From contig NZ_JAKZAM010000021.1 in the NCBI RefSeq assembly GCF_022538055.1, positions 1 through 64,000 on the forward strand: a stretch of DNA of 64,000 bases, written 5' to 3'. Made by a program: the position numbers and the translations under genes. The notes below the pieces were generated by a model, which had not been told where the DNA came from, made no database searches, and saw nothing but the letters and a program-made list of their open reading frames with translations. Positions 61,628-64,000 of this stretch are shown here, piece after piece. The first letter of the stretch is position 1; each line of letters begins with the position of its first letter. The stretch is from Cognataquiflexum nitidum. GTDB lineage: Bacteria; Bacteroidota; Bacteroidia; Cytophagales; Cyclobacteriaceae.

Positions 61628-63991
61628 ATGAAGAAAAGTTGTTTTCTGACAGCCTTTGTATGCCTGTTTGCCTGTCAATATTCTCTTGCCCAAACTGAAC
61701 TTTCGGTAGAAAAAATCATGAAAGACCCAAAATGGATGGGGACATTTCCATCTGATATTCAGTGGGATGAAAAAGGGCAATTTGTTTATTTTAAATATAA
61801 TCCAGAACAACATCCTGCTGATTCTCTTTATAAAATGGCAATAATGGGCGAGTCAAATCCTGAAAAAGTTTCTTTGGAGGAGCAGAAAAACAGGGTACCA
61901 AGAAATGCCAATAGCAACCTAGCCAAAACCAAGAAAATATACGCCAAAGGTGGTGAAATCATACTTTTTGACATAGCAAGCAGCAGCAAGACTTCACTGA
62001 TCAACTTTGGGGAAAGGTTATCAAATCCTCTGTTTTTATCTAATGAAAACAGGATTGTATTTGAATCTTCCGGCAATCTGTTTGTTCTTGATATTCCAAC
62101 CGGAAAACTCCAAAGAATGACCCGAGTCCAAAATGGAACCCGTCCCAAAGACAAAGAAGAAAAGCAGGCTGAAAGAGAAAAATGGCTGAAAGAAGATAAT
62201 TTGAATCTCCTTCAAGTGGTCCGAGAAAGAGAGGAAAACCAAGAAAAATCTAAGAAATATTATGAATCAATTGCTGAGAAAGTACCTTTCACCTTTTATA
62301 CGGAAGGCAAGCAGGTCATCAATATCCAACTTTCGCCCGATGAAAAATATGCTACCCTCCTATTAATAGGCAGGGCAGAAAATAAAAGGACCGAAGTGCC
62401 TGATTATACTGATGCTTCAGGCTATACGACCAACTTGAATACAAGGTCCAAAGTGGGTGATAATCCGCAAAACATCGAACTTGCGGTCTACAATTTTGCA
62501 AAAGATACTGTAATCTATGTAGCTACAGACAGTCTTCCTGGCATCATGGACCTTCCCGACTATGTCAGGGATTATCCTGAAAAAACCTGGGAAGAAAAAT
62601 TGAGGAAAGTGACTATTGCAGCACCGATTTTTTCAAATGACGGAAAGAATGCCATAGTCAATATCCGCGCAAACGACAACAAAGACAGGTGGATCACCTT
62701 ACTTGACCTTGAGTCAGCAACCTTAAAATCTGTTGACAGGCAGCGTGATGAAGCCTGGATAGCAGGCCCTGGAATTGGATGGGGTTTTGGAGGAGGAACT
62801 TTGGGTTGGTTACCCGATAACAAGCACATATATTTCCAATCTGAAGAAACCGGTTATTCCCACCTGTATCTTTTGGATGTAACCTTAGGCAACAAAAAGG
62901 CATTGACTTCAGGGAAATTTGAGGTCTTTGATCCCTTCATTTCCAAAAACGGGAAGTTTTGGAACCTCACCACTTCTGAAGTCCACCCGGGAGAAAGACA
63001 TTTTTATCTGATGCCACTTATGGGTGGCAAAATGGAAAAGCTAACCACACTCACCGGAAACAATGAAGTAACCCTTTCTCCTGATGAGAAAAACTTGGCA
63101 ATCCTTTATTCCTACAGCAATCAGCCAACCGAATTATACATCCAAGCCAATACTCCAAAGTCCCAACCGAGACAATTGACTTTTGGTCAAAGTGAGGAAT
63201 TCAAATCCTACTCATGGCGTGATCCTCAATTGGTCAACTTCAAAGCAGCTGACGGACAAATGGTTCCCGCAAGATTATATGTGCCAGAGGCCATCAAAAG
63301 CAATGGAGCTGCGGTGATTTTTGTCCATGGGGCGGGTTACCTACAAAATGCCCATAAATGGTGGTCAAGCTATTTCAGAGAATACATGTTCCATAATCTT
63401 TTGACGGATTTGGGTTACACGGTTTTGGATATTGATTACAGGGGAAGTGCAGGTTATGGCAGAGACTGGCGAACGGGCATTTACCGCCACATGGGTGGAA
63501 AAGACCTTTCGGACCAAGTTGATGGTGCCAAATTTCTGATGGAAAATCATGGTGTCAAACCCGGGAAAATCGGGATTTATGGAGGAAGTTACGGTGGATT
63601 CATCACCCTGATGGCGCTTTTCAATGAATCTGAAACCTTTACCTCCGGTGCTGCTTTGAGGTCCGTGACAGATTGGGCCCACTATAATCATGGCTATACA
63701 GCCAATATCCTGAATGAACCTTTCAATGACCCTATTTCTTACAAGAGGTCCTCTCCCATTTATTTTGCAGAAGGACTGAAAGGGAATTTATTGATAGCAC
63801 ATGGGATGATCGATGTCAATGTACATTTTCAGGATGTGGTCAGGCTGGCACAGCGTCTGATCGAATTGGGCAAAGACAATTGGGAAATGGCTGTTTATCC
63901 TGTGGAAGACCACGGCTTCGTCGAACCCAGCAGTTGGACGGATGAGTACAAAAGGGTGTTAAAACTGTTCAATGAAACACTGATTGACTGA
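61628..63991 (+). CDS. Exported S9-family (prolyl oligopeptidase/DPP-like) serine peptidase
   Basis: 787 residues with signal peptide (FVCLFACQYSLAQ). A beta-propeller of WD-type blades (for example GTFPSDIQWDEKGQFVYF, LSPDEKYATLLLIG, LYLLDVTLGNKKALTSGKFEVF) occupies about 30-520, followed by the alpha/beta hydrolase domain. Catalytic triad: Ser in YGGSYGGFIT near 661, Asp in AHGMIDVNVHF and His in EDHGFVEPSS. It cleaves short peptides, often after proline. Periplasmic by signal. The frame ends nine bases before the window edge. Confidence 0.92.
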   Translation: MKKSCFLTAFVCLFACQYSLAQTELSVEKIMKDPKWMGTFPSDIQWDEKGQFVYFKYNPEQHPADSLYKMAIMGESNPEKVSLEEQKNRVPRNANSNLAKTKKIYAKGGEIILFDIASSSKTSLINFGERLSNPLFLSNENRIVFESSGNLFVLDIPTGKLQRMTRVQNGTRPKDKEEKQAEREKWLKEDNLNLLQVVREREENQEKSKKYYESIAEKVPFTFYTEGKQVINIQLSPDEKYATLLLIGRAENKRTEVPDYTDASGYTTNLNTRSKVGDNPQNIELAVYNFAKDTVIYVATDSLPGIMDLPDYVRDYPEKTWEEKLRKVTIAAPIFSNDGKNAIVNIRANDNKDRWITLLDLESATLKSVDRQRDEAWIAGPGIGWGFGGGTLGWLPDNKHIYFQSEETGYSHLYLLDVTLGNKKALTSGKFEVFDPFISKNGKFWNLTTSEVHPGERHFYLMPLMGGKMEKLTTLTGNNEVTLSPDEKNLAILYSYSNQPTELYIQANTPKSQPRQLTFGQSEEFKSYSWRDPQLVNFKAADGQMVPARLYVPEAIKSNGAAVIFVHGAGYLQNAHKWWSSYFREYMFHNLLTDLGYTVLDIDYRGSAGYGRDWRTGIYRHMGGKDLSDQVDGAKFLMENHGVKPGKIGIYGGSYGGFITLMALFNESETFTSGAALRSVTDWAHYNHGYTANILNEPFNDPISYKRSSPIYFAEGLKGNLLIAHGMIDVNVHFQDVVRLAQRLIELGKDNWEMAVYPVEDHGFVEPSSWTDEYKRVLKLFNETLID

Positions 63992-64000
63992 GATGAGAAA

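Overview
The window reads as chromosomal DNA of a Bacteroidota member, most likely a Cytophagales/Cyclobacteriaceae bacterium (Algoriphagus-like). The evidence is the AT-rich intergenic DNA, weak Shine-Dalgarno sites, many lipoproteins with Bacteroidota-type lipoboxes, a type IX secretion C-terminal sorting domain, a Bacteroidetes-type VLRF1-like protein, and DUF2911/DUF2452 proteins. The species is an inference. I see no rRNA, tRNA, CRISPR array or intact transposase.

Layout. 1-6.4 kb: a truncated DASS anion transporter, then a TSUP permease present as a full copy and a 3' fragment with a greB-like gene between them; a periplasmic-TPR adenylate cyclase with a small partner gene; and a decayed DeoR-type regulator. 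6.4-14 kb: ordinary genes (M1 peptidase, GAF protein, serine hydrolase, DUF922 protein, fuconolactonase-like hydrolase) plus an Xre/RES toxin-antitoxin pair. 14-19.4 kb: a lipoprotein and a 1110-residue T9SS cargo protein containing a nearly identical 1011-bp tandem duplication, then a small protein and a cold-shock protein.

19.8-30.5 kb is a molybdenum-hydroxylase locus split in two. xdhC, a MocA-like cytidylyltransferase and a cysteine desulfurase lie on one side; an IorA/IorB-type oxidoreductase lies on the other. XdhC and the desulfurase would mature the cofactor used by IorB. About 4.6 kb of mosaic accessory DNA separates them: two ParE/RelE-type toxin-antitoxin pairs, a YefM antitoxin with a broken YoeB, a polyvalent-type kinase interrupted by a stop, an Imm26-like orphan, duplicated gene fragments, and several copies of a hairpin-rich dispersed repeat.

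31.8-47 kb: Gfo/Idh oxidoreductase, DUF2911 protein, HrpB helicase (TTG start), an extended SDR, a VLRF1-like putative peptidyl-tRNA hydrolase, a TPR-HTH regulator, and a lipoprotein with an aerolysin/ETX-MTX2-like segment whose frame is broken by one in-frame TAG, then a CocE/NonD hydrolase. 47-64 kb is mainly housekeeping: topoisomerase IV-type A and B subunits, a sterol desaturase-family protein, a ROK kinase, an ArsC-like protein lacking the catalytic Cys, a CvfB-like S1 protein, 3-hydroxyacyl-CoA dehydrogenase, deoxynucleoside kinase, a DUF2452 operon with a 58-residue membrane protein, an Hpt protein and an S9 peptidase.

The items most worth a second look are the interrupted pore-former-like lipoprotein, the split molybdenum-hydroxylase locus with its decaying island, the dispersed hairpin repeat family with co-varying stems, and the VLRF1-like protein.
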